From NCBI GenBank assembly GCA_002150815.3, contig NDFF03000001.1, positions 62,001 to 126,000 of the forward strand: 64,000 nt of DNA, read 5' to 3'. Shown in pieces: positions 34,654-45,715 of this stretch (positions are counted from its first letter, which is position 1; every line of letters begins with the position of its first letter). The DNA comes from Grammothele lineata (taxonomy: Eukaryota > Basidiomycota > Agaricomycetes > Polyporales > Polyporaceae). Position numbers and translations under genes: made by a program. The notes under the pieces are model-generated. The model ran no database searches, was not told the DNA's origin, and was given only the letters and a program-made list of their open reading frames with translations.

Positions 34654-36984
34654 CTACAGCGGACCCGCCAGCTCGAGGACCACAGGGCAGTGATCTGACG
34701 CGCCGTATACCTCGCTCCGTATCTCACACATCGTCACCTTCCCCTCCAACCGCTCGCTCACCACGACTATGCCGGAAAAGCAAAACGACGTCAGTGATTC
34801 GTTCTCCATATGCTCTGTCGCACACACAAGAACGTGATATCAGCCCGTCCATATCGACCCCATACCTCCGTGGGCCAAGGTGTGGAGCCAAGCTCAAGAA
34901 ACACAAAGCAGAAGGAGATGGAGCGAGAGCCTCTCCTAAAGAAACAAGGGAGACAGAAGGGGATGCGTGTACGTACACATGTCCAGCCTCCATCCGATAC
35001 CCTTCTCGCGGCAATTGAACCTGTACGAGAAGTACGTATAGTGGCGGAGGTCCGGGTGTTGTTTCCGCCACACGTCCACGAACTTCGGTTCACCAGATAC
35101 TCGGGCGTCGGCATTCAGGATCCGCGCGAACGCGCTCGTCTCGGCTTCGGTGTACCCCGGCGTCTTGTTCCAGTTCGGCTTGGGGTTCGTTAAGTCTGCA
35201 CCGCGCGCGTTAGCAATGGAGACGTGCGCTCTCTGATAAGCGTATGCACGACGAAGTACGCCATACGCAGCCCAAAAGACGACCATAGGCGTTTCGTAGG
35301 CTGCTGCGCCGCATTCTGTTACTGCCACACAGCCGGTCGCCACCTCCCCGCATTCACGCTGCGATCGCAGATGAGTGGTACACTACACTCACCGAGCGCG
35401 GTCGGAGCGACGTTCAGGTCGCCGGCCCAAATCACGGGTTTCTTCTTGTCGAGCTCGCGGATGTGGGCCTCAAAATGTTTGTTCCACTCCTGTTTCGCGT
35501 CGAGCGTCTACAGCAAAAAAAACAAACGATCGCCACATGAGAAACCTCCGGCAACCATTGCCCGCCTCCGGCCGCAAGACGCAACGTCGGCGTGCAGCCA
35601 CCGCTGGCCGCGCGCCTTTCCTACGAGAACAGCCTCGGCCCACGCGGGGAGCTGGAGCTGGTCTCGGAGCTGGTGCGCGGTGCGCAGCGGGTTGCTCCGC
35701 GCGAGCCGCCTGCACTCTTTCGCCCATTCAACGGCCGAAGTTTCACGTTAGTGCCACCCCCTGCTCAAGCCCCCTTCGAGTCGGACCAAGAGCAAGCAAC
35801 GACTTGATAAAGTTTCATAGGCGTACCTTGAGGCCCGTCCCGGCGTTGACGACGTACGTGCCAACGACATAACAGGACGCGAATTCGAGTGTGACGATCC
35901 GGCCCTTGACTGCCGAGGTGGAGGGGTGGCCCGGGAGCGTGTAGTCGACGGAGAGGGGCGCAATCTTGGACAGGATCGCAGTGCCTGCTGTTGTGCCGGC
36001 GGCATGTCGAGACAGGATGAGCGCAGAGCGGTGCGTTATGGTTTTCATCGGTAAGCGAGCGGTCCTCTCGACGCGCATAGGGCCGCCCAGACAGCACGGC
36101 ATGGGTGTACACCAGCTGCGCAGGCACTCACAATATGTTTTCTTGTCCGAGATGGCCCAGTACTGATGGGGGTATCGGGCAGAGAGGTCAGGGTTTGCCG
36201 GCGGGTTGTTCACCTGTGACAGAAACAGTCGCGGGACGCGGATTAGCATGCGGTCATTCTTCAGAGACCTGAGCAGCGGCGTAGAGGGCAGCGCGCGCTA
36301 TTACAGAAACTTTACTCTAGTAGCAAGTGTTGTGGTTTCCAGCCCCGAATCACGAACGCACTTTGGTCTCGGTCAAAATGAGGATGTCCGCGTCTTCGGC
36401 GTCGACGTAGTACTTGAACCCCTGGATCAGAGCGCAACATCAGCGTCGTGACCGCCCGCCTGCGCATAAAGGTCGAATGTGGCTGCTGCCCTAATTGCCA
36501 TGGCTGCGCTCATCACGCAGCACCACACAGACAACTATTACGGCCTCAACCGGGCGACGATCTTTGCGCAATGCACCAGAATGGGCAAGACGCATAGTAA
36601 TCACACTGCCCAACGCACCTTCTTTTGCGCTGCGGCCAGCCCACAGATGTTCCACGCGGCAATGCGCACCGTGCCTGCGTCCGGCTTGGGCGCGAACGCG
36701 ATGTCCGCCGCGATCGTTTTGTTCGTAGGCTGCGCGTCTGCACTCGCGCTGGCGTTTGTCTTGCCTGTGTCCTTTTCCTTTCCCTTGGACTTCGTCACCT
36801 TTGGTTTCCCCGCTGAGCTGCTGGTGGCCTTCATTCCCGAGGTCTTCTGCTTCTTCGGGGCAGGTTCGGCATCGGAACTCTCTGCGCCAGATGGAAACGC
36901 GGCAGACGCGTCATCGTCCTCTGAGATGGGGTCGGGGGCCTTGCGCTTCGACACTGCGGTCGCCGCGGCGCGCTTCGGTGGCAT
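34654..36984 (-). CDS. APE1-type AP endonuclease (ExoIII family)
   Basis: Seven exons: 36619-36984, 36362-36421, 36132-36213, 35827-35987, 35393-35507, 34977-35195 and 34654-34766, giving about 371 aa. The enzyme cuts DNA 5' to abasic sites in base excision repair. All ExoIII-family active-site elements are present: WNICGL (the Asn), LILTETK (metal-binding Glu), [32 protein letters not shown] (catalytic Asp and Asn), [19 protein letters not shown], and [12 protein letters not shown] (the Asp-His pair). The first 100 residues are basic and acidic low-complexity with NLS-like KKQK and KSKGKEK stretches, as in human APE1. There is no zinc finger of the Apn2 type, so it is closer to APE1 than to Apn2. 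ACGCGT lies about 200 bp upstream. Confidence 0.93.
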
Positions 36985-37431
36985 ATTGGAGGTGCTAGCG
37001 GTAAATCTGGTGTCGCGGAGGAGTGGCGGTCGTGCGTTGAAAGAGAGGGCGCAAAGGAGTCGTGAGCACAGAGGCAGTACACGTAGCACACGCAACCAAG
37101 GCACTCCGGTAGCCAAGCGGACGTGGATGTGCAGCAACAGGATTCCGACGAAGAAGGTTGAGGGGACACGTACGGTAAAATGAGAGACGCGTGCACGCCT
37201 GCGTGTTGGCCGCGACGCGACGCGATCACTCAGCAAGTTAGCGCCACAAGCGCGTCGCGTCGCGCACGGCATCACTCAACTAGTGCTTTGCTTCAACTGC
37301 GGCAACTATCGTATTCGATTGCTACTCTGGGCGATCATACAAGGGGCGGAGTAGTATGTAACCATGTTTATACTAGACCAAGCCGACTTCTGTGATCTCC
37401 CAGATATTTCCCCGGCTTCATACATGACCTC
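36985..37431. promoter_or_regulatory. APE1 upstream region with ACGCGT
   Basis: 447 bp between two minus-strand genes. ACGCGT at 37187-37192 and a nearby run of CGCGTCGCGTCGCGC (about 37250-37265) lie upstream of the AP endonuclease start. The left-hand part should be the endonuclease leader and the right-hand part the OTU1 3' end. MBF control is inferred from the motif only. Confidence 0.35.
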
Positions 37432-38760
37432 TTAATACTCTCCAAACTCGACGTGGCCCGTTTGTGAAGCGTGCGCTCGAGCTTCCTTCTCTCCTTTCAA
37501 GCCCTTGCCGCATATCTGTTCCAAATGAAGATGCTTTGAGCCTAAAATTCTCGATATGGGAGCTTTCATGGACGCACCTGACATTTTAAATCGAATGTCG
37601 CTGTATTGGTATACGCCCTCTTCGCTCTGAGCATGTCGGCCAGCTTCTTCGCTGCAAGCAGTATCTCGTCCTCATCTTCCGAGCTCGAATCCTTGCTGAC
37701 GATTGTTTGGTGGAAATCTTCGGGAGCATCCAGCATGGGCGAAATGCTCGTTGCATCATAATGGATGCCCGAGTAAATGACAATCGCGCGGTTGTCCGAG
37801 TCCGCTTCGGGAGGCGGCGTGAAGCGGTCCACGCGGCCTGTCTCTACATCCACTGATGCGATTTCTGTGTTATAGTGCGCCGCCAAAATAGAGAGCTCGA
37901 TGGCGCCACCCCATGCAGACGGCTTGAGGATAGTCTGTATGTATTCCTCTCTTGGGCGGCTGAATGGCGCGGAAGCTTAACGGACATGAGTGCAGGTAGC
38001 ACACTACCATGCACTCACCCCAGAATAGCCTCATTCCACTTGACAGGATCTTTTTGAATAGTATCCGCCACAACTGCGCAACAGTCCATGACCAAATCAG
38101 CCCAATAACGGCCACGAGAGAGTATGCCACGCTCACTCTTGCGGATAGTCTGTGCCTTGCTAATATCCTGCTCGAAGATGAGTGCGATCGATGAGAACAA
38201 GCAAGAGTTATCATCGGGAACAATCTGTACCACACAGCATCTCTGTTAATAACGCAGTCGTGCGCAGTCGTAACTCGTCTGATTATCCACTCACCCGGTG
38301 CATCAGATACCCGCTACTTGTCAATACGTAGTCAGGGCCTTTTGGTGGGCTTGGTGCCGGGGGCTCGCGCACCTGCGAGGCCGTTAGCCCCGTCATGGCC
38401 GCCACGGGGCTCGGCGCAGGGAAAGGTGAAGAGCGGGGCGAACGGGATGCCTGCTGAGATCCCCCTGGGCGTTGCGTCACCACTAACGGCTCGCCGCTCT
38501 GCAGACCAAGGCTGTCAATAGGCAACTCAGGAATCAGCGTGAGGGGATGAGGAGGGTATCCAGCTTTGACTGCTCGTAAAAAGACGCATGTGAGATTGAC
38601 GTGGATCACAGGAATCGCCGTGGAACGTACGTTCCTGCTGAGAGGGCGGGATCTCTGTAGCAGCGAAGATCTGCTGCTGGAGGTCGAGGACAGTGGCATT
38701 ACTGAAGTCCACTTGGATGGTAGTGACACCCTTTGGGTGGCGGAGGCGTACTGGTGTCAT
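37432..38760 (-). CDS. OTU1: OTU1/YOD1-type ubiquitin thioesterase
   Basis: Five exons: 38631-38760, 38295-38569, 38019-38224, 37578-37950 and 37432-37515, giving about 355 aa. Otu1 trims ubiquitin chains on substrates handled by Cdc48/p97. An N-terminal ubiquitin-like/UBX-type domain (MTPVRLRHPKGVTTIQVDFS to PIDSLGLQSGEPLVV) would bind Cdc48. The OTU domain follows, with catalytic Asp and Cys in VPDDNSCLFSSIA and catalytic His in VIYSGIHYDATS; WGGAIELSILAAHY is the usual central block. The last exon completes a C2H2 zinc finger (CQICGKGL, then HASQTGH) as in yeast Otu1 and human YOD1. Order, length and zinc finger all match the family, so identification is firm. A Pro/Ser-rich linker separates the first two domains. 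Confidence 0.94.
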
Positions 38761-39318
38761 GATAGGAGTCGTGGTTGAGGGAAAAAGCGGTGAGGAGCGT
38801 GGGGGATGAGGGTGGGGTGGATTCGTGCTAAAGAAGAGCCTGAGTGCGCCCTGCCACAGACCTTTAGATTGGGGATCGCGCGATAGAACGCGTCTACGTC
38901 ATCCTCACGTGCGCCAAACTCCTGGTCATGGACGCTGCGGCCTGCCCTTTTTGTTCACAGTACGGAACAAATTCCTGCCTGTCGCCGCCAACTTCTCCCA
39001 GTACAGCGCTATTTAGCTTCGGATTTATCAGGCGATGGGGCACACCCTTGTAGAGCGAAGTCTCGCCCACACTCCCTCTTAAACATTGTTCGTGAGAGAA
39101 CTTGACAGTCTGAGTTGATCATTAAGCTTGAATTTATTCGTCTTGAGCAAAGTCGATATACCAGCACGTAAACAGCATCATGTCTCGCGGTAGGAGGACT
39201 ATCTGGAGGCATTGAGTAACGCCGTACTTTACCAGGGTCTTGGGGCACTCCTAGTAGCTCACGAATAAATCTGGGAACATGGGAGATTGGACGGCGGCGT
39301 GAAAAGCATACACGAGTC
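38761..39318. promoter_or_regulatory. OTU1 upstream region
   Basis: 558 bp between two minus-strand genes. ACGCGT at 38888-38893, followed by ACGTCA and CACGTG-like sequence (38895-38911), lies about 130 bp upstream of the OTU1 start. The rest should include the SAM37 3' end. No gene was seen. Confidence 0.35.
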
Positions 39319-40710
39319 TCATGCCTCTGTCTCATCCGGCGTATCCACCAAGTCGTCCTCTTCATCGGTGTTTGTTACCCCGGATTCCGCTGCTTCTACT
39401 GCGTTCTGAGGTTGGAGGACAATGACAATTTGCGCAAAGTGCAGATAGGTCGCTGCAGCCAGCACCGATGCTCCAAAGAAGCCCCAACGCCATAACCTGT
39501 ATCTCCATTCTTCCTTCTGCACTTCTGGCGTTTTTGCTAACGCAGCGGAGAGTCTGCGTTTCGCAGGGGCGCGAGGCCAGGGGATGATATGTCTGAGCGA
39601 TGATGCCCAACCCGTTTCAACCTTGGGCGGAACGTAGGATGCCTCGGCCGCCTGAATTATCGTCAAACAGTGTGCGACCAGCCGCGGATATGAATCCCTC
39701 AGAACTGAGGACACGAGAGGGTCAGGGTACTCGACGCTGAGGAGCATATGCGTATGAGCAGAGAAGACGACATCAAGAGTTGTCGGGCTACAACTCCGGC
39801 ACGTGAGTTTACGGCAAGTAATTCCTCAGGACCAGTCACATACGTTGGGTTGTCCATGAAGTGACGGCTCTCCGAAAGAAGCCTGTCATACACGTCAAAG
39901 ACTGCGCGTGCCTTTTCGACGACCTGCAGCAGTATTATATCAAAGAGTTCGAGAGCTGTTCACTTAGACTCCTGACCTTCTCGCGCTCAAAGACTGCCTT
40001 AAATTTGGGTGCCACGTCATGAGGACGTGTTTTCTTCTTCCGACCGAACACTTTCCGGGGTTCCTCGTCTTCCTCGACTTCAGGGACGTGCCATAGTTCG
40101 GCGGACTCGAGCCGCGCCTTGAATGATGTCCGAATGCGAGAGGGGACGTAGTATCTCTGGGGTACTGGCAGCATAGATACCAAGGCAGGCGCTGTTACAG
40201 CCGACCAATTATCTTGGAGGGAGTAAAGCATATGGTGCTGTACGACACGTCAAGGGACACGAGGTGTACTGAATGATGACGCACATACCACAAGATCACC
40301 ATAGTCAGATTCGATATGCGCAGCGCGAGCAATGAGCTGGGCGGCCTCCACATTGTTCAAGTGCGCGTCCAGATGGAGTGCGTCAGGCAGCTTGCGGATA
40401 TACGCAATTATGGAAGAGAGGCCAGAAGCATGATGCAGTCCGTGGGTAATAAATGGAAGCTGCCCTGAGCACAAGTTCAGCCCATGTAAGCAGATCAAAA
40501 TGTGCAGAAGGAGAGCTTACCCGAGGGGGCGAGGTCTGGATTGGCGCAGTGTGCGACAGAGAACTTGCCAGGGATAGTAAGCTGGAGGTAGAGAAGGGCG
40601 CCGACGCACGATACGTCCACAGAGAGAAGGTTGCCGTGCGGTGGCCATACATGCAGCGTCAAGTCGCGAGAGCCCAGCAGAGGAGAGAGTGTCGACTGAG
40701 GCGCACTCAT
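39319..40710 (-). CDS. SAM37: SAM37/metaxin-like mitochondrial outer-membrane assembly protein
   Basis: Five exons: 40521-40710, 40289-40464, 39977-40237, 39844-39923 and 39319-39787, giving about 391 aa. Sam37/metaxin sits on the cytosolic face of the SAM complex, which inserts beta-barrel proteins. The N-terminus has the metaxin thioredoxin-like half (LTLHVWPPHGNLLSVDVSCVG, then HCANPDLAPSGQLPFITHG). A GST-like helical part follows, with PTTLDVVFSAHTHMLLSVEY and SYPRLVAHC, the metaxin C-terminal signature. One membrane helix near the end (WRWGFFGASVLAAATYLHFA) and an acidic tail match a tail-anchored topology. Divergence among Sam37 proteins is high, so Sam35 or another metaxin is possible, but the C-terminal helix favours Sam37. 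Confidence 0.85.
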
Positions 40711-40924
40711 CGCGGCTCGTCCTCGTATTCGGTGCGCCGTGACGAGATGCCTGCTGGCGTCCCGCGTAGTCCGACGCGTCCTGTCACCCACGCGCTTGTC
40801 ACGGAGGTGACGTCACACCTCGGTCACGCGTGCTCATCGCGGCGGTTAGATCTGAGTGCAGAGGCCAAACTTCGTCGCCGCGCTTTCCTTGTACCCATCC
40901 TGTCCTGCTTGCGCTTCCAGCACA
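40711..40924. promoter_or_regulatory. Bidirectional promoter of SAM37 and TAF7 with a CRE palindrome
   Basis: Only 214 bp separate the two divergent start codons. TGACGTCA, the full CRE/ATF palindrome bound by bZIP factors, is at 40808-40815, inside a larger imperfect palindrome, near the middle of the gap. Further GTCACG-type half sites flank it. The motif is seen directly; binding is inferred. Confidence 0.6.
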
Positions 40925-42609
40925 ATGGCCGACGTCGACGACGATCTTATTGTAGTCGATGATGTAGACGACAACGATGCATTTCAGCCCTCCCATCGTG
41001 CCTCAGCAAGCCACGCTCCTGCCCGCACACTTCCCGCCCGTGCATCTCGAGCCGCGCGGAGACAGAGCACCCCGCCCTACGTCGACCCCTCTGAAGGGCG
41101 CACAACGCGGTCCGCCGCTCGCGGACCGAAAGCACAACCAAAGCTGAAGCTGAAACTCAGCGAAAAGGCAGCAGCGCAGGCTCCTGGCATGTCCTTTCTC
41201 GGTCCCTATGATCGTGAACTCGACTCGGATGACGAGGACCTTGTCTTCGAGGAGCAGTTCATCCTCCGCATGCCTCCCGGAGAGGATTGTGAGAGACTCA
41301 GAAAGATGGTTCAAGCGAGGGAGGTTAGTGATGATGTCTGGTTCAAATTCAAAGGTGAGTCCTGTGCGTTCCTTCCTCTAATGTGCTCAGCGTCACTCTC
41401 TGGGCAGACTCGCGGAGAGCAGTTTTTCATATCGGCAACAAGACCCGTGCAGCTAAACTCGTGGATCTTCCGTGTATCATTGAAGCCCAGAAGACGTTGG
41501 ATAATAAGCAAATGTTCAAAGTGGCAGACATATGCCAGGTGTGTCTATCCTCTCGTCCTCATCCTTCCCCGGAACGTACCAAACTCTTTACCAGATGCTT
41601 GTTGTGGATGAAAAGGAAGTTGGCGAGAGCGAGTTCGTTAACCGGAGCACATTTAATGTGGATGAGTTCATCTGGAACCATGGCATTACTCCACCTCTTA
41701 AACATGCCCGTAAACGTCGTTTCCGCAAACGAGCGAGCCGCAGGGTACGTTCTTACCGCGGAAATATTGTATTCATATTCTGACCCTTTACAACGATCTT
41801 ATTGCGATCCGGCTGGCTGACATCGAAACCCTTCAGACTATCGAGACTGTCGAGCAAGAAGTCGAACGGCTCCTCGAAGCCGATGCGCTGGCAGACGAAG
41901 TCAAATATGATGTCCTCGAGAACGTCAATCCAGACTTGTCTGACTCTGAGTTCATTGACTACGTCGAGGATGCGCCTGTGGACGCCGCAACTCCTGCCTT
42001 CGACGCGCCAACACCAGCTACTCCCGCCGATGGTGCGGACGAGGACGAGGACGATGGCGAGGCACGCAATGCTACTGCGAGGGGCGGGGACGATGACGAG
42101 GAGGCGGAAGGAGACATTGATGAAGAACTCGCGGCCGAACTTGACCTGGCGCTTGGAGACGAGGAGGCAGGTGGTGAAGATGAAGACGACGAGGAAGATG
42201 ATGACGATGAAGATGATAGCGATGAGGATGACGACGATGACGACGAGACCGCTCAGATGCGTAAGCTATTGAATGAAGAAATCAGGGACCTAGAAGCCGC
42301 AGTGAATAAGAAGCGAGGCGAAGTTGCTAGCTCTGCAAACCCACTCATCAAGGTTAGACAGGACCGGTTACATATGTCTCTTTGGCGTGGTACTGATAGT
42401 CACGACAGCGCCGTTTCGAGGATGCTTTGAAGAAGCTTCAGGCCGACTTAGACACAAAGATGGCTCAAAGAGACGAGCTGAAGGAGAAATCGCGCCTCAA
42501 ACGCGAAGGCAATCCTAATGGATCTGCAGCGAATGACAACGCAGATGATTCGGGTGGCGATGACGACGACCTCTTCGGTGAGAGTGGCGACGGGATGGAG
42601 ATTGTTTAG
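40925..42609 (+). CDS. TAF7: TFIID subunit TAF7
   Basis: Five exons: 40925-41354, 41408-41538, 41595-41744, 41837-42352 and 42409-42609, giving about 475 aa. TAF7 binds TAF1 in TFIID and holds back its activity during RNA polymerase II initiation. The TAFII55 domain starts at about residue 100 (FEEQFILRMPPGEDCERLRKM) and includes AVFHIGNKTRAAKLVDLPCI, EAQKTLDNKQMFKVADICQM, and the closing block NHGITPPLKHARKRRFRKR followed by ETVEQEVERLLEADA. The C-terminal half contains a long Asp/Glu run (residues about 280-325) and a Lys-rich coiled-coil-like stretch, both usual for TAF7. The start ATG lies right after the shared promoter. The 3' end converges on GAA1, 153 bp between stops. Confidence 0.94.
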
Positions 42610-42762
42610 CCGTTAAGGCATTCTTCGGTTCATCATCTGTCCCCTTTGCTTTGTTCTGCTGCTATACGCTGCGCTGTATTTGTATCATCTGGAATATGTA
42701 TGAATATCACTATCGTATTGGTTGGTATTGCACTAGATACGAACATCTCTACCATGGCATCA

Positions 42763-45206
42763 TTAAAGCAAGAGGCAGACGAGGGCAGACTGGAGTACAA
42801 GTGGCGTATAGACCACACACACGAATGGTGCGAGCCACACACCCAGCACTTCCCAGTTCCATAGTGCCTTGCTTGTCTCCTCAGGGTAAAACGCGAGCCA
42901 CCCAAGCGCGAGGACGGCATATGCTGCATATCTAGCAAAACGAGTAGGATTCAGAGGCGAAGAAGAGGCGATGGTGAGCGGAACGCCCATGAGAACGGCG
43001 AGGGTAGCGGCGAGAGAGAAGTTGAGCAGGGAGGTGATGGAGATTACCGCTGAGGTCAAGCAGAGGTTGAACGCCTTGAGCACCATTGACAAGGGCGCAG
43101 ACTCGGCGGGAAGAGCGGGAACGATGAGGGGAAAGAGTGCAGGCATTACCGAGAAGAGCACGAAGACTACGAAGGATGGAACCTGGCCACCCCTGGAGTC
43201 AGCGTTTCGCAAACGTTTCAAGTCAGAGACGTACATACCATGCGGCTGCTGAGCACGCAGAACAGAACGACACCAAGCAAGTGCGTCGCCAACATGATAG
43301 ATACAGCCTGAAGAACAGGCCTAGGCCTAGTGGTCCACTTGGCACTCTCCGCGAGCCCGGATGTTTTCTCCGCCTTCTCGCCAAACGGTGTAGTAAGGGT
43401 GGTGCATTTCCAGCCGGCGTCGGTCCATACGGCTAGGCCTGTAAAGAGCAAGGCCGTGCCAACGAGGATGGCGCTAGGGAGGTACATGCCGATCTTCATA
43501 AATATACCTGGATTTACGAGCATGAAGAAAAAGAACGATGCATGGAGACGCTCAAGGAGATTGTTCATTGTCCGGAGAGATGACTCCAAAATTCTAGTTT
43601 CACAATGAGCATTGGATCCCGTTACCCTACTGAAAGCACCCACCTTCCAAGAGCATGGAAGCCATGAGGACCCGTGGCTGGTACGGCGAAGACAGTGATA
43701 GCATCTATACGGAATCTGCGACTACGAGTTAACTTCACGCTGTAATATTTCAGCATTGCTACATACTGGTGGAACAATCCGTGCACACCACTGGCAGCTC
43801 CTCTGGCCTGCCAGTTCATATGGCGCACAATATTCTTAGCGCGAGACGCATACTCAAGAACGTCGGGATTGTTCCTGATGAAGTCAGGCAGCCAGGAGGG
43901 AACCAAGCTTGCACGATCAGGTGTGTCCCTGGGATCTATGTGGTCGTAAATAATGGCGGGCACACCACCAGTATGCCTAGTGATCAACGAAACGGCGTTC
44001 AGTAGATCCTGATTGGGCAATCGACCGTTAAGGCCCTCTGGAACGGCTTCGTTAACATGGCGGTAGCATAACAGTAACCGGCACGCACCCCAAAAAAACC
44101 CGAGGTGAGAGAATGAGTGTCCCGGATAATCAATGTTTATCGCAGTCCAAACGACGCCGGAGGACAGAACAAGTGGTTCAGCATGCATGTCTGACAAGTC
44201 ATCAACCCCAGCGTATGACTTAGAACAAGACAAGAACGTACTGCCTTGTGCTACGCCATGATAGGACGAGACCCATGCCTGCATTCCATCTAGGTAACCG
44301 TCGCTAATTACGAACACGAGGTCCTTCGCCCATAAAGAAGACCCTACGAGAAGGTTAAAAATTATACACGGTGTCAGAGATGATGGCATACTCTTGAGAA
44401 ATCCGGCGAGAGCGATCACGGTAGAGACGCCTCTTAAATTCAGCGTTCCGTCTCCCTCCCCCGTCCGGCTCAGCCATGACGCGCTGATAATAATGGCTTC
44501 CGTCCCGGTGGCACGGGGAGGTTGCAGGACGGCATATGCATTCGTGCCCGCGACAGTCTACGACGACACATGTGAATGAACGCAATGAAGCATGCAGAAA
44601 AGCCTTACCCCTTGCGTGGTGTCAAAGGAGTATCGTTGCGTTCGTGCAGGGATTCCAACCTTCTCAAACTCGCCCACGGCGTATTGTGCAACCCTATGGC
44701 GGAAGCTACGTCAGAGACGTGCCGTGCAGGGACACTGCTCAACAGCCCTTACTCGTTACTAGTAGCGTTTCTGTCCCGCAACGCCTCCAGATACTCTAGG
44801 ATGCGGTCTGCACGGTGGACGTCGCCCCAGCTCCAGTAGGTATTCACCTACAAAACCAGGCCATGAGTATCGAAAGAGGAACGTACTCCAATGTTGCGCA
44901 TACACACCTGACCGGGCTGCAGCGCATTCTCATCGATGTACGTCCGCTGCCCAAGCAAGGGAGAGGGTATCGCAAGAAGCCAGAGGTATCCCACAACTAA
45001 CAACAAGAGTCTTTAAAAACGCCATTATTCCACGGCTCATTCATATGGAATACGGTTGCTTGCCTGATATACGGGACTCCTCGGTGCACCTTTCTCGCCA
45101 GTCCTTGCCTCCGCCGTACCCGGGCAGCGTTCGCGTCCCCGTTTCCACGCAATCGTTCCCTCAGTCTCCCAGATACTGCTCTCAACGGGGCAAGGAAAGT
45201 AGCCAT
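42763..45206 (-). CDS. GAA1: GPI transamidase subunit GAA1
   Basis: Ten exons: 45064-45206, 44908-45010, 44753-44847, 44609-44705, 44392-44557, 44242-44343, 44089-44190, 43644-44037, 43239-43593 and 42763-43182, giving about 658 aa. Gaa1 is the ER subunit of the complex that attaches GPI anchors to proteins. Family blocks seen are the first membrane helix (VVGYLWLLAIPSPLLGQ) with RTYIDENALQPGQV, the M28-peptidase-like luminal domain (LWAKDLVFVISDG, INIDYPGHSFSHLGFFWEG, LNGRLPNQDLLNAV), MNNLLERLHASFFFFML, and several C-terminal helices. The first intron (45011-45063) has a GC donor, CAG|GCAAGC; no GT alternative keeps the conserved VPYIRLLLLVVG reading. The remaining introns are GT-AG. Confidence 0.93.
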
Positions 45207-45715
45207 GGGTAGCCTAGCAGTGCATCAATGAGTTCGGAGGAAGATGTAGCAACCGGAATGCGTGAATGAGGGGAAGGTAGCCGCTGCGGCCAGTGTCGTA
45301 GGTGCCGCACGGCCCGTCACCGAGAGCGTCAAGCCGACCCCGTACCATCTACGCGGGAAAGCTCTTAGATGACCGATGACCTAGTCGTTCATTCACTACA
45401 AATTCTAAGCCCCCGTCGCTACCTATCGACCTCTGCACCTTTTCGACAGCCATTTCTCGACGTTCGTACACTATGCTGATTGGTATAAAGCTCGCATGGA
45501 ATTGCCTGTATCCAGCTGCTGTCCTTAAACGGACTCGTAGGGGTAATAAGATGGATGTATAGATCTAGGTAGGATTACAGGATCCGGTGCGAGTGTTCAC
45601 GTTCAGAAGCAGTCAGCTTTATACAAGGGAATGATACTCGGAGCTCGAGAGCGTGGTAGAGAGCGTCGCCATGGACGGCCGGTCAGAAAGCGAAGAGACG
45701 TGCGCGGTCATTAGT
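45207..45715. other. Intergenic gap between GAA1 and FKS1
   Basis: 509 bp; both neighbours are on the minus strand, so this holds the FKS1 3' end and the GAA1 promoter. No coding sequence was seen. Confidence 0.45.
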
